In this document: positions 51,888 through 60,405 of the stretch, piece after piece
Layout: every line of letters starts with the position of its first letter
How positions within the stretch are numbered: the first letter of the stretch is position 1
NCBI GenBank assembly: GCA_034679985.1
Contig: JAXITR010000005.1
Coordinates: 13,489-77,488 of the forward strand
DNA length: 64,000 bases
Reading direction: 5' to 3'
Origin: CAMDTE01 sp034679985
GTDB taxonomy: Bacteria; Bacteroidota; Bacteroidia; Flavobacteriales; Schleiferiaceae
Notes under the pieces: generated by a model
Database searches by the model: none
The model's input: the letters and a program-made list of their open reading frames with translations, nothing else
What the model was told of the DNA's origin: nothing
Position numbers and translations under genes: made by a program

Positions 51888-52862
51888 CTAGCGAGGTAAA
51901 GTGTTTAGTAAATTTTCCAGCAGTCGTCCATTTAAATCAAAAGGACCGTGGCCGTCCAATTTGAGGTACGAAACCGCCTCTTCCAGCGGAGCAAATCCAC
52001 GCAGGCCGTGCGCGGGAATCAGGCCAATCAACTCCGACGCCTCCACGGTACCGCCCAACCGATTCGCCTCCGCGGAAACCGCATCAAAAACCTCTTTGGC
52101 CGATACCGCAAAGGTGTCCGTGAGGTTGCAGCTCACCTGGGCCCTGCGGTAGCCCTCCATCCACCAACCGATGGCGCGAACGCCCTTTAAGCCACCGATT
52201 GACTCTCTAACTAAACTAGCAATGGATTTAGATTCATTTAGTTGTAGGTTGCTGCTTAAACTAAAGTTATAGGCAATTAAAAAAGGCCGGGCCCCCACCA
52301 CCGTAGCTCCAAAGGAGTCCGCTTGGCGAAAGGTTCCAAAATCCAGCACCCAGGCGGGATCCGCCGCCTTGTGCCCCAAAGCCTCGTAGCCGCCGCGGCG
52401 CAAGTTGGCCAAAAGACGTCGTTCCGGGCGGGTGGCATTTTTTTCGTAAAACCAACCGCCCAACTGCAACTCTTCCGCAAGCCGACGCCCCAAATTCCGT
52501 GCGGCTTCTTGCGCAACTTCCCACGAAGTGGTGCCCAATGGGACCAAGGGGCACACGTCCACCGCACCTTGGCGCGGATGCGCACCGGCGTGCTGCCGAA
52601 GATCCAATCGTTCCGCCACAGCGGCGTACAGCTGAAGCGCAGCTTCTACCACCGCCTCTGCGGGCCCCACAAACGTGTACACCGTGCGGTGCGCATCCGG
52701 ATTGGCGTCTTGGTGCAGCAAATGAACACCTGGTACGGATTGAATGGCCGCCGCGAACTCCTCCAGCAATCCCAGATTGCGCCCTTCGGAAACGTTGGGA
52801 ATGCACTCCAGCCATCCGTCAAAGGCGGGGTCGTTCCAGGTGAGCAGTGCGTTCTCGTTCAT
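51888..52862 (-). CDS. ftcD: Glutamate formimidoyltransferase
   Basis: Folate enzyme that transfers the formimino group from formimidoylglutamate to tetrahydrofolate during histidine degradation. The 324-residue protein has CIPNVSEGRN, DANPDAHRTVYTF and AGAHPRQGAVDVCP in the N-terminal subdomain and the intermediate domain after ~180. It lacks a cyclodeaminase domain, so only the transferase is encoded. The ATGA overlap with hutG (four bases) indicates translational coupling. HutG and FtcD both consume formimidoylglutamate, so their joint presence is notable. Confidence 0.92.
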   Translation of the reverse strand: MNENALLTWNDPAFDGWLECIPNVSEGRNLGLLEEFAAAIQSVPGVHLLHQDANPDAHRTVYTFVGPAEAVVEAALQLYAAVAERLDLRQHAGAHPRQGAVDVCPLVPLGTTSWEVAQEAARNLGRRLAEELQLGGWFYEKNATRPERRLLANLRRGGYEALGHKAADPAWVLDFGTFRQADSFGATVVGARPFLIAYNFSLSSNLQLNESKSIASLVRESIGGLKGVRAIGWWMEGYRRAQVSCNLTDTFAVSAKEVFDAVSAEANRLGGTVEASELIGLIPAHGLRGFAPLEEAVSYLKLDGHGPFDLNGRLLENLLNTLPR

Positions 52863-53890
52863 TCCAACGGACGGTCGTACCCCCGAACAAAATCCACCAC
52901 CAAACCCGCAATCGCCTTAGCCACTCCTGCGTTCACCGTTCCGTCGGGTGAAACGGCAATTCCTTCGCACACGTGGAGGTAGGCCGGGCGTTGAGTTTGC
53001 GCCGCGGCATATACCGCTCGGCGCACCGATTCCAGGCTCAGGCCCGTCCGGGAGGTAGCACTAGAAGGAAAACCGCGGGCGGCGTCCAGGTCTACTTCCA
53101 AGCCAAAAGGTGCATCGGTCCGCAAAAATCCCACGCATCGGTTCCACGCGTCGGTTTCGGAAGCCTCGCCGCGCACGGCAAAAGATTCAAATGAGGCAAA
53201 CGTTCGGTGGGGGTCCCGATCAAACGCCTCCAAAATAGATTCCGGTGTATAGGCTTCTTGGAGGCCCCAAACGGCGTACCGATCCAGGGCATTTTGCGCC
53301 CGTGCTGCCGTAAAACCATTTCCGGAATGCCGACCTTCCAGAGGGCGCCAATCCGTGTGGGCGTCGATGTTCAGTGCGTCCATCCGGGCACCGTGCGCCC
53401 CAGAGGCCCCCACCAAAAGCGGGAAGGCGTTGTTGTGCCCGCCGCCTACGGCGATGGGAATCTTGCCCGCCGCCCAAACCGGGGCTAGGGTTTCCAAAAC
53501 GCGCTGGTCCACCTCAGAAGTCAACGCACGCAAGGCCTCCAATCCCTCCGGAGTAGAGGAGGAGTGTGCATTTGCTTGCCCCTGCAAATCCGCAACGGGA
53601 ACCATCCCCAACAACCCCACATTTTTAGGGGTCCAGCGGTTGTCTTGCAGGTTGCACAAGGCACGGAATACGGCCTCAGGAGTTTGCGCGGCTCCGGGAT
53701 TTCCTCCGTTGGCCCGTACGCCCACGTCCTCTGGAATGCCCACCAGAACAAACTGTACGCCGGGGTGGTCCCAGGAACGAGATTCCAAAACCTCGCCCCA
53801 TTTGCGTTCCCCGGTTCGAATTTGTGTGTAGTGGAATGACATGTTTGTTTCGTTTGATGAATCGACGATTCCCAAGCAATTGGAATTCAT
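52859..53890 (-). CDS. hutG: Formimidoylglutamase (HutG-like, arginase/ureohydrolase family)
   Basis: Metal-dependent ureohydrolase-type enzyme; it hydrolyses formimidoylglutamate to glutamate and formamide. Metal-ligand motifs are GGGHNNAFPLL, NIDAHTDWRPLEGRHSGNGF and LEVDLDAARG, close to the Bacteroidota formimidoylglutamase pattern. The start is uncertain: the ATG at 53890 (343 residues) begins five bases after the hutI stop, while an ATG at 53842 (327 residues) removes a poorly conserved Asn/Ser-rich start. Confidence 0.88.
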   Translation of the reverse strand: MNSNCLGIVDSSNETNMSFHYTQIRTGERKWGEVLESRSWDHPGVQFVLVGIPEDVGVRANGGNPGAAQTPEAVFRALCNLQDNRWTPKNVGLLGMVPVADLQGQANAHSSSTPEGLEALRALTSEVDQRVLETLAPVWAAGKIPIAVGGGHNNAFPLLVGASGAHGARMDALNIDAHTDWRPLEGRHSGNGFTAARAQNALDRYAVWGLQEAYTPESILEAFDRDPHRTFASFESFAVRGEASETDAWNRCVGFLRTDAPFGLEVDLDAARGFPSSATSRTGLSLESVRRAVYAAAQTQRPAYLHVCEGIAVSPDGTVNAGVAKAIAGLVVDFVRGYDRPLE

Positions 53891-53894
53891 AGGG

Positions 53895-55223
53895 TTACCG
53901 GCAAACTCCTTTTTTAAAGACCCGATCGGCGTGGTTTTCTCCAAATCGATACGGAAAATAGGCGAGGGAGGGGGCCGCGTGGGTTAGGATGAAATCCGCT
54001 TGTTTACCCACCGAAATACTGCCCATTTTTTGCTCCCAGCCCACGGCGTAGGCCCCGTGCAAGGTCAAGCCCACCAACGCCTCTTCGGGGGTCATTTGGG
54101 CGTGAACACAGGCCAAATTCCACAGCAAAAACGCATTGCTGCACGGTGCGGAACCGGGATTGAAGTCGGAAGCAATTCCCACGGGAATGCCGGCGTCCAG
54201 CAGCATCCGCGCTGGCGTGTACGGGAGGCGCAGAAAATGACTGCAGGCGGGGAGCGCCACGGGGAGGGTAGGGCGTTTCGCGGATCCACCACCTGCCGGG
54301 GCCAAAGAGCCAGCGGAATAAGCGCGCCAATCCTCCGCCAAAGCTTCCAAGTCCGCCGGTTCCAAAACCTCCAAGTGATCCACACTCCAAGCACCCGCGG
54401 CCACGGCCGCAGGAACCGCGCCCAGGGAGGAAAATTGATTGACGTGCAGCTTCAGGGGCAATCCAAACCGATCGGAGGCCTCGGCCAATCGGGACAAATC
54501 AGATAGATCAAAGTATCCGCCTTCAACAAAGGCGTCCAGAAAATCCACCAAACCCTCCTCCACCAAACGGGGCAACCATTCGTTCAGGGCTGCCGCTACG
54601 TAGGCGGCTTTGCCTCCTGCAAAATCCGTCGGCACCGCGTGCAACCCCAGGTAGGTACTGCGCAGGTCCAAAGGACTGTGCTTTTTCAACTCCGCCACCA
54701 CCCGCAACATTTTGCGTTCGCTGTCCAAAGACAAACCGTAGCCGGATTTGATTTCAAGTGCCGTGGTTCCAGTGCGCATCAGGGCCTCCAAACGCGGAAG
54801 GGCTTCGTCCACCAATTGAGCTTCGCTTTTGGCCGCCAAAGCACGTGCGCTGTTCAAAATTCCACCGCCCGCCGCCGCAATTTCTTGGTAGGTAGCGCCG
54901 CCAATGCGCAAGGCAAATTCCTGCTCCCGGGGTGCGGCAAAAACCGCATGCGTGTGGCTGTCCACAAAACCAGGCAGTACCCACCGTCCGGTTCCGTCCA
55001 AAACTTCTTCCGGAGCTTCGCCCAGGCCGTACCCTTCAGAATCCAGCCGCGCCAAGTCGGACATGGTGCCAAATCCGGTGATGACGCCGTCGGACCAATC
55101 CAAATAGGCATCTTTCAAAATGGAAACGTCGTTTTGCAGTTTGCCGGGCAAAACGCCCGGAGCATCGGTTGCGGGTGCTTGGGCCAAGGCCAAACCGCGG
55201 AGGTGAACAATTCGCTTGCGCAT
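53895..55223 (-). CDS. hutI: Imidazolonepropionase
   Basis: Amidohydrolase of histidine degradation that opens imidazolone-5-propionate to N-formimidoylglutamate. The 442-residue protein shows GFVDSHTHAVFAAPREQEF (metal HxH), EIKSGYGLSLDSERKML, LGLHAVPTDF, LHVNQFSSLG, SVDHLEVL and ASDFNPGSAPCSNAFLLWNLACVH. Upstream enzymes (HutH, HutU) are not in the window. It heads the leftward operon; the divergent aroC starts at 55260. Confidence 0.95.
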   Translation of the reverse strand: MRKRIVHLRGLALAQAPATDAPGVLPGKLQNDVSILKDAYLDWSDGVITGFGTMSDLARLDSEGYGLGEAPEEVLDGTGRWVLPGFVDSHTHAVFAAPREQEFALRIGGATYQEIAAAGGGILNSARALAAKSEAQLVDEALPRLEALMRTGTTALEIKSGYGLSLDSERKMLRVVAELKKHSPLDLRSTYLGLHAVPTDFAGGKAAYVAAALNEWLPRLVEEGLVDFLDAFVEGGYFDLSDLSRLAEASDRFGLPLKLHVNQFSSLGAVPAAVAAGAWSVDHLEVLEPADLEALAEDWRAYSAGSLAPAGGGSAKRPTLPVALPACSHFLRLPYTPARMLLDAGIPVGIASDFNPGSAPCSNAFLLWNLACVHAQMTPEEALVGLTLHGAYAVGWEQKMGSISVGKQADFILTHAAPSLAYFPYRFGENHADRVFKKGVCR

Positions 55224-55247
55224 GGACTACGAATGTACAAAAGCCCC

Positions 55248-55255
55248 TACTTTTG
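55248..55255 (+). promoter_or_regulatory. Candidate -7 promoter box for aroC
   Basis: TACTTTTG matches TAnnTTTG and ends four bases before the aroC ATG at 55260. If used, the mRNA would be leaderless or nearly so, and the upstream in-frame ATG at 55233 would not be in the transcript. Confidence 0.45.
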
Positions 55256-55259
55256 GAGC

Positions 55260-56363
55260 ATGGCCGGAAACACTTGGGGACAAATCCTTCGCTTGACCAC
55301 TTTTGGGGAATCGCACGGGCCTGCCGTGGGCGGGGTGCTCGACGGCGTTCCGGGCGGGACTTTGTTGGATTTAGCCGCTGTTCAGAGCGCCGTAAACCGA
55401 CGAAAAACGGGACAAAACCCGTACGCTTCCGCCCGGCAAGAGTCCGATTTGGTGGAGTGGCTTAGCGGCTTAGAACCGGGCGAGCCCGGTCAACCGGTCC
55501 GAGCTCTGGGAACCCCCATTGCCTTTTTGGTGCGCAACACCAACGCCCGCTCCAGCGACTACGACGCCCTTCAAGACGTTTTCAGGCCCTCCCACGCGGA
55601 CTACACGTGGTGGGCCAAATTTGGACTGCGCGACGCGCGCGGTGGGGGTAGGGCCTCTGCCCGGGAGACTGTTGCTCGCGTAGTAGCCGGTGATGTAGCA
55701 CGTCAGTTGTTGCCCCAATCCGTTCAGGGCGTTGCCTACGTGGAACGCTTGGCGGGCATCGGTGCAGATCCTGCGTTGCTGGAATTGGGATCGGTGTCTT
55801 CGCTTCAGCTGCAAACTGAGTCCCATCCGCTCCGCTGTCCGGATTCGGCGGTTGCCGCGCAAATGGAACAGCGCTTGGCAGAGCTCAAGGAACAAGGCGA
55901 TACCGCCGGTGGGGTAATCGCTGTGCGTGTGGACGGCGTCCCAGCCGGTTGGGGTGAGCCCGTTTTTGACAAACTGCACGCCGTGTTGGGCCACGCCCTT
56001 TTGAGCATCAACGCCGTCAAAGGGGTGGAATTTGGCTCCGGTTTTTCCGGAGCAGAATCCATCGGCAGCGCGCACAACGACTCCTTCACCGGAATGGGAA
56101 CCACCGCCACCAACCGCAGCGGCGGCATCCAAGGCGGCATTTCAAACGGCAATTCGCTGGTGTTTCGAGTGGCCTTCAAACCCATCGCTTCCATTGCGCA
56201 ACCCCAGCAGACCGTAGACGTTTACGGACAACCCCAAGAGTTAACCGTGGGCGGACGCCACGACGCCACCGTTCTGCCGCGCGCAGTGCCCATCGTAGAG
56301 GCCATGACCTATTTGGTTTTGGCGGATTTTTATTTGCTTCAAAGAATTAATCGAACCGCTTAA
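55260..56363 (+). CDS. aroC: Chorismate synthase
   Basis: FMN-dependent last step of the shikimate pathway: 5-enolpyruvylshikimate-3-phosphate to chorismate. The 367-residue protein has LRLTTFGESHG at the N-terminus, SARQESDLVEWLSG, GGGRASARETVARV, GGIQGGISNGNSLVFRVAFKP and VLPRAVPIVEAMTYL. An in-frame ATG at 55233 would add nine residues, and the open frame continues much further upstream, but the normal N-terminus starts at 55260. Confidence 0.96.
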   Translation: MAGNTWGQILRLTTFGESHGPAVGGVLDGVPGGTLLDLAAVQSAVNRRKTGQNPYASARQESDLVEWLSGLEPGEPGQPVRALGTPIAFLVRNTNARSSDYDALQDVFRPSHADYTWWAKFGLRDARGGGRASARETVARVVAGDVARQLLPQSVQGVAYVERLAGIGADPALLELGSVSSLQLQTESHPLRCPDSAVAAQMEQRLAELKEQGDTAGGVIAVRVDGVPAGWGEPVFDKLHAVLGHALLSINAVKGVEFGSGFSGAESIGSAHNDSFTGMGTTATNRSGGIQGGISNGNSLVFRVAFKPIASIAQPQQTVDVYGQPQELTVGGRHDATVLPRAVPIVEAMTYLVLADFYLLQRINRTA

Positions 56364-56378
56364 CTATTTATAAAACAA

Positions 56379-57791
56379 GTGAAAACGCCTACAAAAATAA
56401 TCTTGGGCATGGGTTTGGGTTTGGTATGGGCCTTGGCCAGTGCTCAATTCGGATGGTCCGCCTTTACCGAAAATTGGATTGCTCCCTTCGGAACCGTATT
56501 TATCAATTTGCTCAAGTTGATTGCGGTACCGTTGGTCTTGTTTTCCATCATCGACGGGGTGGCCTCCTTGGGCGATCCCAAAACGCTCGGCCGCGTGGGA
56601 ATGAAAACGTTGGGCCTGTACATGGCAACTACCGTGCTCGCGGTGGGAATCGGACTCCTGGTGGTCAACGCGGTTCAGCCTGGAGCTACCGTTGGCAATG
56701 AACAACGGGTCATCAACCGTTTGCAGTACGAGCAGTGGACCGATAAAATGCATCAGGGACAAACGGCCGACGGCTTGCGCTACAGTAACGATCCTCAGAA
56801 CGCGCAGCAATGGGCTCGCGTGCGGAATGAATCCGTTCAAACAGACCAAGCAGCCGAAGAGAAGATTAAGGAAGCAGCCTCTACGGAAGTGGGCCCACTT
56901 TCCTTCATTACGGACGCCATACCCAGCAACATTTTTGTGGCGTTCAACAACGGTTTAATGCTGCAGATTATTTTCTTCGCGCTCTTTTTCGGTTCGGCCC
57001 TAGTGGCTTTGCCGGAGAGTAAAACGGCAGCCATTCGTCCGTTCATGACCAACACCACGGATGTCTTTGTGAAAATGGTGGAACAAGTCATGCATTTTGC
57101 GCCCTATTTTGTGTTTGCGTTGATGTCCAGCACCCTCACAAAAATTGCAGGAGACGACCCCATTCAGTTGCTTCAGATATTCAAAACCCTGGGCTTGTAC
57201 GGATTGGTTGTGCTTTTTGGATTGCTTGTGGTTGCTGTTTTCGTTTATCCCACCTTGGTTTGGTGGGCACTTCGGTCCCAAGGTTATTCCTGGTTGCGAT
57301 CGTTGCGGTTTTTCCACGGCGGAATGCGTCCTGCGCAGTTGCTTGCGTTCAGCACCAGCAGTTCTGCGGCTACCTTGCCGGTCACCCTGGACTGCGTCAA
57401 AAACAATTTGGGCGTTCGCGAAGAAGTGAGTCAATTTACCTTGCCCATTGGGGCCACCGTCAACATGGACGGAACCAGCTTGTACCAAGGGGTAGCCGTC
57501 ATCTTTTTGGCTCAATTTCACCTCATCGACCTCAGCTTGGCTCAGCAAATGACGGTGCTCTTCACCGCCGTCCTGGCTTCGGTGGGTACTGCGGCCATTC
57601 CGTCTGCCGGTTTGGTCATGCTGCTGATGGTACTGGACAGCGTCGCCCTGAATCCTGCTTGGATTGCGATCATCATTCCCATCGACCGACTCCTGGACAT
57701 GTGCCGCACGGTCATCAACGTCACCGGAGATGCAGCAGTCACCTTATTTGTGGCCAAAACCGAAAATCAATGGCACGAACCCAAACCGTGA
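56379..57791 (+). CDS. Dicarboxylate/amino acid:cation symporter (DAACS family)
   Basis: A 470-residue inner-membrane symporter of the DctA/GltP fold, driven by H+ or Na+. Typical are APFGTVFINLLKLIAVPLVLFSII near the N-terminus, the re-entrant serine-rich AFSTSSSAATLPVTLDC, GATVNMDGTSLYQG (cation site), and RLLDMCRTVINVTGDA (substrate-binding Asp and Arg). An insertion of ~65 hydrophilic residues (about 108-175, with many Gln, Asn and charged residues) sits between early helices. The start is a GTG at 56379, 15 bases after aroC. The last 22 bases overlap the next gene. Confidence 0.9.
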   Translation: MKTPTKIILGMGLGLVWALASAQFGWSAFTENWIAPFGTVFINLLKLIAVPLVLFSIIDGVASLGDPKTLGRVGMKTLGLYMATTVLAVGIGLLVVNAVQPGATVGNEQRVINRLQYEQWTDKMHQGQTADGLRYSNDPQNAQQWARVRNESVQTDQAAEEKIKEAASTEVGPLSFITDAIPSNIFVAFNNGLMLQIIFFALFFGSALVALPESKTAAIRPFMTNTTDVFVKMVEQVMHFAPYFVFALMSSTLTKIAGDDPIQLLQIFKTLGLYGLVVLFGLLVVAVFVYPTLVWWALRSQGYSWLRSLRFFHGGMRPAQLLAFSTSSSAATLPVTLDCVKNNLGVREEVSQFTLPIGATVNMDGTSLYQGVAVIFLAQFHLIDLSLAQQMTVLFTAVLASVGTAAIPSAGLVMLLMVLDSVALNPAWIAIIIPIDRLLDMCRTVINVTGDAAVTLFVAKTENQWHEPKP

Positions 57792-59785
57792 AGGCGTCGG
57801 GTACGGTCTGGATCCAGCTTCAAAAGTGGCTCTTCCTTGCAGCGCTCTGTTGTTTTGGAGGAAGCTACCAACTGAACGCCCAAGTAGAATGGGGGCAGTG
57901 CGGTGAAGACGGTGCTCAGCCCACCAAAACAGAGCAAAACGCGCTCAAATCCTTGCTCAAAGGGGATTTCCCCATGGCCAAGGTTTATTTGCAAACCGCC
58001 GTTCGCAAAGAGGGTGGGTCCGAACACACCCTGTACCTCATGGGGGAGTTGGCCATGCGGCAGGAACAGCCCCTGCAAGCGCTGGCATCCTGGGAGAAAT
58101 TGCTGGCGCAATGCCCGTCCTACAGAGCTGAGGTCCTCTACTACGTGGGCGCGCTCCGTGCGGTGAAGGGGGATTCCGTCGGAGCAAAAACGGCCGTCGA
58201 AGCCTACCTCAAAAACCCCGAACGGGAGGGGAGCTTGGACCGCGAGGCACAAAATCTACTCCGCGATTTGACCTTGGCCGAGCAACTGAAAGCACACCCG
58301 GTGGAATTCATTCCGGTACCCGTTCCGGGCATCAACACCCCCGCGGACGAGTACCTTTCCCTCATTTCCCCGGACGGAACCGAAGCCTTCTTTACCCGAA
58401 GAACCGTTACGGTAGATCGAAAAAGCGGACCTGCCCCCGTCAAACGCACCCTGGAGTCTTTTATGTTGGCCGAATGGAGCGACGATGGAGGACAGTTCAC
58501 CACCGGCACGGCCTTGGAAAGTCCGTTCAACCGCGGTTTGAATGAGGGCGGCCCGTCCGTAACCGCCAACAACCGCGAGTTGTACCTCACCGTTTGCGAA
58601 AACACCGCCACCGGATACCGCAACTGCGACGTCTTTTGGACTTTAAAAACAGGCAGCTCGTGGGGTCCCTTGCGCCCCGTGGAAGGCGGCGTCAACCGTC
58701 CGGACAGCTGGGAAAGTCAGCCGTCGGTTTCGGCCAACGGAGACGTTCTCTACTTTGTTTCCAACCGGAAAGGGGGCACGGGAGGATTGGATCTGTACCG
58801 TTCCACGCGTTTGCCCGACGGTTCTTGGTCTGCGGCCGAGTTGTTGCCCACCACCGTGAACACGGCACAGGAGGAAAAATCACCCTTTTTGCACCCGGAC
58901 GGCGTCACTCTGTATTTTTCCTCGTCGGGCCATCCGGGAGTAGGCGGGCTGGATCTGTTTTGGGCCCGCTGGGACGCAAATAAAAAGGAATGGTCTGTGC
59001 CGCAAAACTTGGGCATCCCCATCAATACGAAAGAAGATGAGGTGGGTCTCTTTGTGGACATCGCCGGCGAGAAGGGTTACTTTTCTACCAACACGCGGCA
59101 AGGTCCGGGCGGGTGGGATCTTTTTCAGTTCACCTTGCCGGATGCCGCTCGTCCGCAAAAGGTTGCCCTGGTCAAAGGAACGGTAGCCACCAACGAGGGC
59201 AATCCGCGGGGCTTGGAAGGGGCGGAGGTGAAAATAACCAACCTGGCCTCCAAGACGGTAAAAACGGCCAGCGTCGACGTAGAAAACGGCCGGTATGCCC
59301 ACGTAGTGGCTTTGGCCCCCGGTGAACGCGTTTTGGTTCAAGTGGTTCAGGAAGATGCAGCTTTTAACGGCCACGTAATCAGTGAAGAACAAATAAAATC
59401 CAGCCCAGTTGTCCGAGCGGAATTGGAAGCCAGAACCCTGCAAAAAGGCACCGAGTACGCCATGAGCAGCATCCAATTCAATTCAAATTCTTCGGAGCTC
59501 AACCCCAACGCACAGGCCATCGTGGAAGGCTTTGCCGAGTACCTGCGCACCCGTCCGGAATTGCGCGTAGAGGTTCAGGGCCACACGGACGACGTGGGCG
59601 ACGACGCGGCAAATTTGGCGCTCAGTGCACGCCGAGCAGAATCGGTTCGCAACGGATTGCTTCGTGCGGGCATTGAGGCAAGCAGGTTGCAGGCCAAGGG
59701 GTATGGGGAGAAGAAACCCTTGGTTCCCAATACCACAGAGGCGGCCCGTCAGAAAAACCGACGCACCGTTTTTGTAGTTCTCTGA
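57770..59785 (+). CDS. OmpA-family protein with PD40 (WD40-like) repeats
   Basis: A 671-residue exported protein. After a signal peptide (WLFLAALCCFGGSYQLNA, then QVE) come TPR-like helices (about 45-150), a PD40 beta-propeller with repeats such as GGPSVTANNRELYLTV, SQPSVSANGDVLYFVSNR, KSPFLHPDGVTLYFSSS and KEDEVGLFVDIAGEKGYFS, a beta-sandwich segment (VKGTVATNEGNPRGLEGAEVKI) and a C-terminal OmpA peptidoglycan-binding domain (IQFNSNSSELNPNAQ, VEVQGHTDDVGDD). This layout recurs in Bacteroidota gliding/T9SS-adjacent and cell-envelope proteins, but its precise role is unknown. It starts inside the symporter gene. Confidence 0.9.
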   Translation: MARTQTVKASGTVWIQLQKWLFLAALCCFGGSYQLNAQVEWGQCGEDGAQPTKTEQNALKSLLKGDFPMAKVYLQTAVRKEGGSEHTLYLMGELAMRQEQPLQALASWEKLLAQCPSYRAEVLYYVGALRAVKGDSVGAKTAVEAYLKNPEREGSLDREAQNLLRDLTLAEQLKAHPVEFIPVPVPGINTPADEYLSLISPDGTEAFFTRRTVTVDRKSGPAPVKRTLESFMLAEWSDDGGQFTTGTALESPFNRGLNEGGPSVTANNRELYLTVCENTATGYRNCDVFWTLKTGSSWGPLRPVEGGVNRPDSWESQPSVSANGDVLYFVSNRKGGTGGLDLYRSTRLPDGSWSAAELLPTTVNTAQEEKSPFLHPDGVTLYFSSSGHPGVGGLDLFWARWDANKKEWSVPQNLGIPINTKEDEVGLFVDIAGEKGYFSTNTRQGPGGWDLFQFTLPDAARPQKVALVKGTVATNEGNPRGLEGAEVKITNLASKTVKTASVDVENGRYAHVVALAPGERVLVQVVQEDAAFNGHVISEEQIKSSPVVRAELEARTLQKGTEYAMSSIQFNSNSSELNPNAQAIVEGFAEYLRTRPELRVEVQGHTDDVGDDAANLALSARRAESVRNGLLRAGIEASRLQAKGYGEKKPLVPNTTEAARQKNRRTVFVVL

Positions 59786-59802
59786 AGGTGTGCACGAGTT
59801 GA

Positions 59803-59833
59803 TTGGTACATTCAATTCTATTTCGTAAATTTG
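59803..59833 (+). promoter_or_regulatory. Promoter of rplS
   Basis: TTGG at 59803-59806, a 19-bp spacer and TAAATTTG at 59826-59833. The rplS ATG at 59937 then follows a leader of roughly 95-100 bases, which includes a perfect 12-base palindrome (CTCTGGCCAGAG, 59882-59893). Confidence 0.75.
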
Positions 59834-59936
59834 CATCCCCGTTGCGTGAGGTATAACCAATCCAACGTTCGCAGTCCCAACCTCTGGCCAGAGCGGTGCA
59901 TGTTGTTTCTGTTCAGTACTTTAAAGACCCATTACC

Positions 59937-60284
59937 ATGGATCTGATTCAATACGTACAGGATAAGTACGTGACCAACAAAGACCTGGCTTCTTTTGCAG
60001 CCGGCGACACCATCACGGTGTACTACCAAATTAAAGAAGGCGAAAAGACCCGTACCCAGTTTTTCCGTGGGGTGGTTTTGCAGCGCCGCGGTTCTGGAAC
60101 TACCGAAACCTTTACGATCCGCAAAATGTCGGGCAACGTAGGGGTTGAGCGTATTTTTCCGGTCAATATGCCCAATTTGGAAAAAATTGAAATGAACAAA
60201 GTCGGTAAGGTTCGCCGTGCGCGCATCTTCTACCAACGCGAACGCAACGGTAAGGCTGCTCGCATCAAGGAGGCACGCCACTAG
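59937..60284 (+). CDS. rplS: 50S ribosomal protein L19
   Basis: Large-subunit ribosomal protein at the 30S-50S interface. The 115-residue protein carries the L19 signatures FAAGDTITVYYQIKEGEKTRTQFFRGVVLQRRGSG, TFTIRKMSGNVGVERIFPVNMPNLEKIE and KVGKVRRARIFY. It is monocistronic, unlike the rpsP-rimM-trmD-rplS order of many other bacteria; trmD lies nearby but on the opposite strand. Confidence 0.97.
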   Translation: MDLIQYVQDKYVTNKDLASFAAGDTITVYYQIKEGEKTRTQFFRGVVLQRRGSGTTETFTIRKMSGNVGVERIFPVNMPNLEKIEMNKVGKVRRARIFYQRERNGKAARIKEARH

Positions 60285-60322
60285 TATTCAAAAGGGGTTT
60301 TCCCCTCCGAATTGCCACAAGC

Positions 60323-60362
60323 AAAAGAGGGCTGTCTCGCAACGAGACAGCCCTCTTTTTTT
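60323..60362 (+). terminator. Strong intrinsic terminator of rplS
   Basis: A 17-bp perfect stem AAAAGAGGGCTGTCTCG / CGAGACAGCCCTCTTTT with a CAA loop and a T run. It separates rplS from the convergent trmD. Confidence 0.93.
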
Positions 60363-60405
60363 AGCGCAAAAACTTCGCATGCATTCATGCCGCGCGTGTG
60401 CCGCA

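Noticed and set aside
55233..55259. Extended N-terminus of AroC from the ATG at 55233
   Set aside because: The nine extra residues are not family-like, and the candidate -7 box lies inside them, so the transcript would probably not include that ATG.
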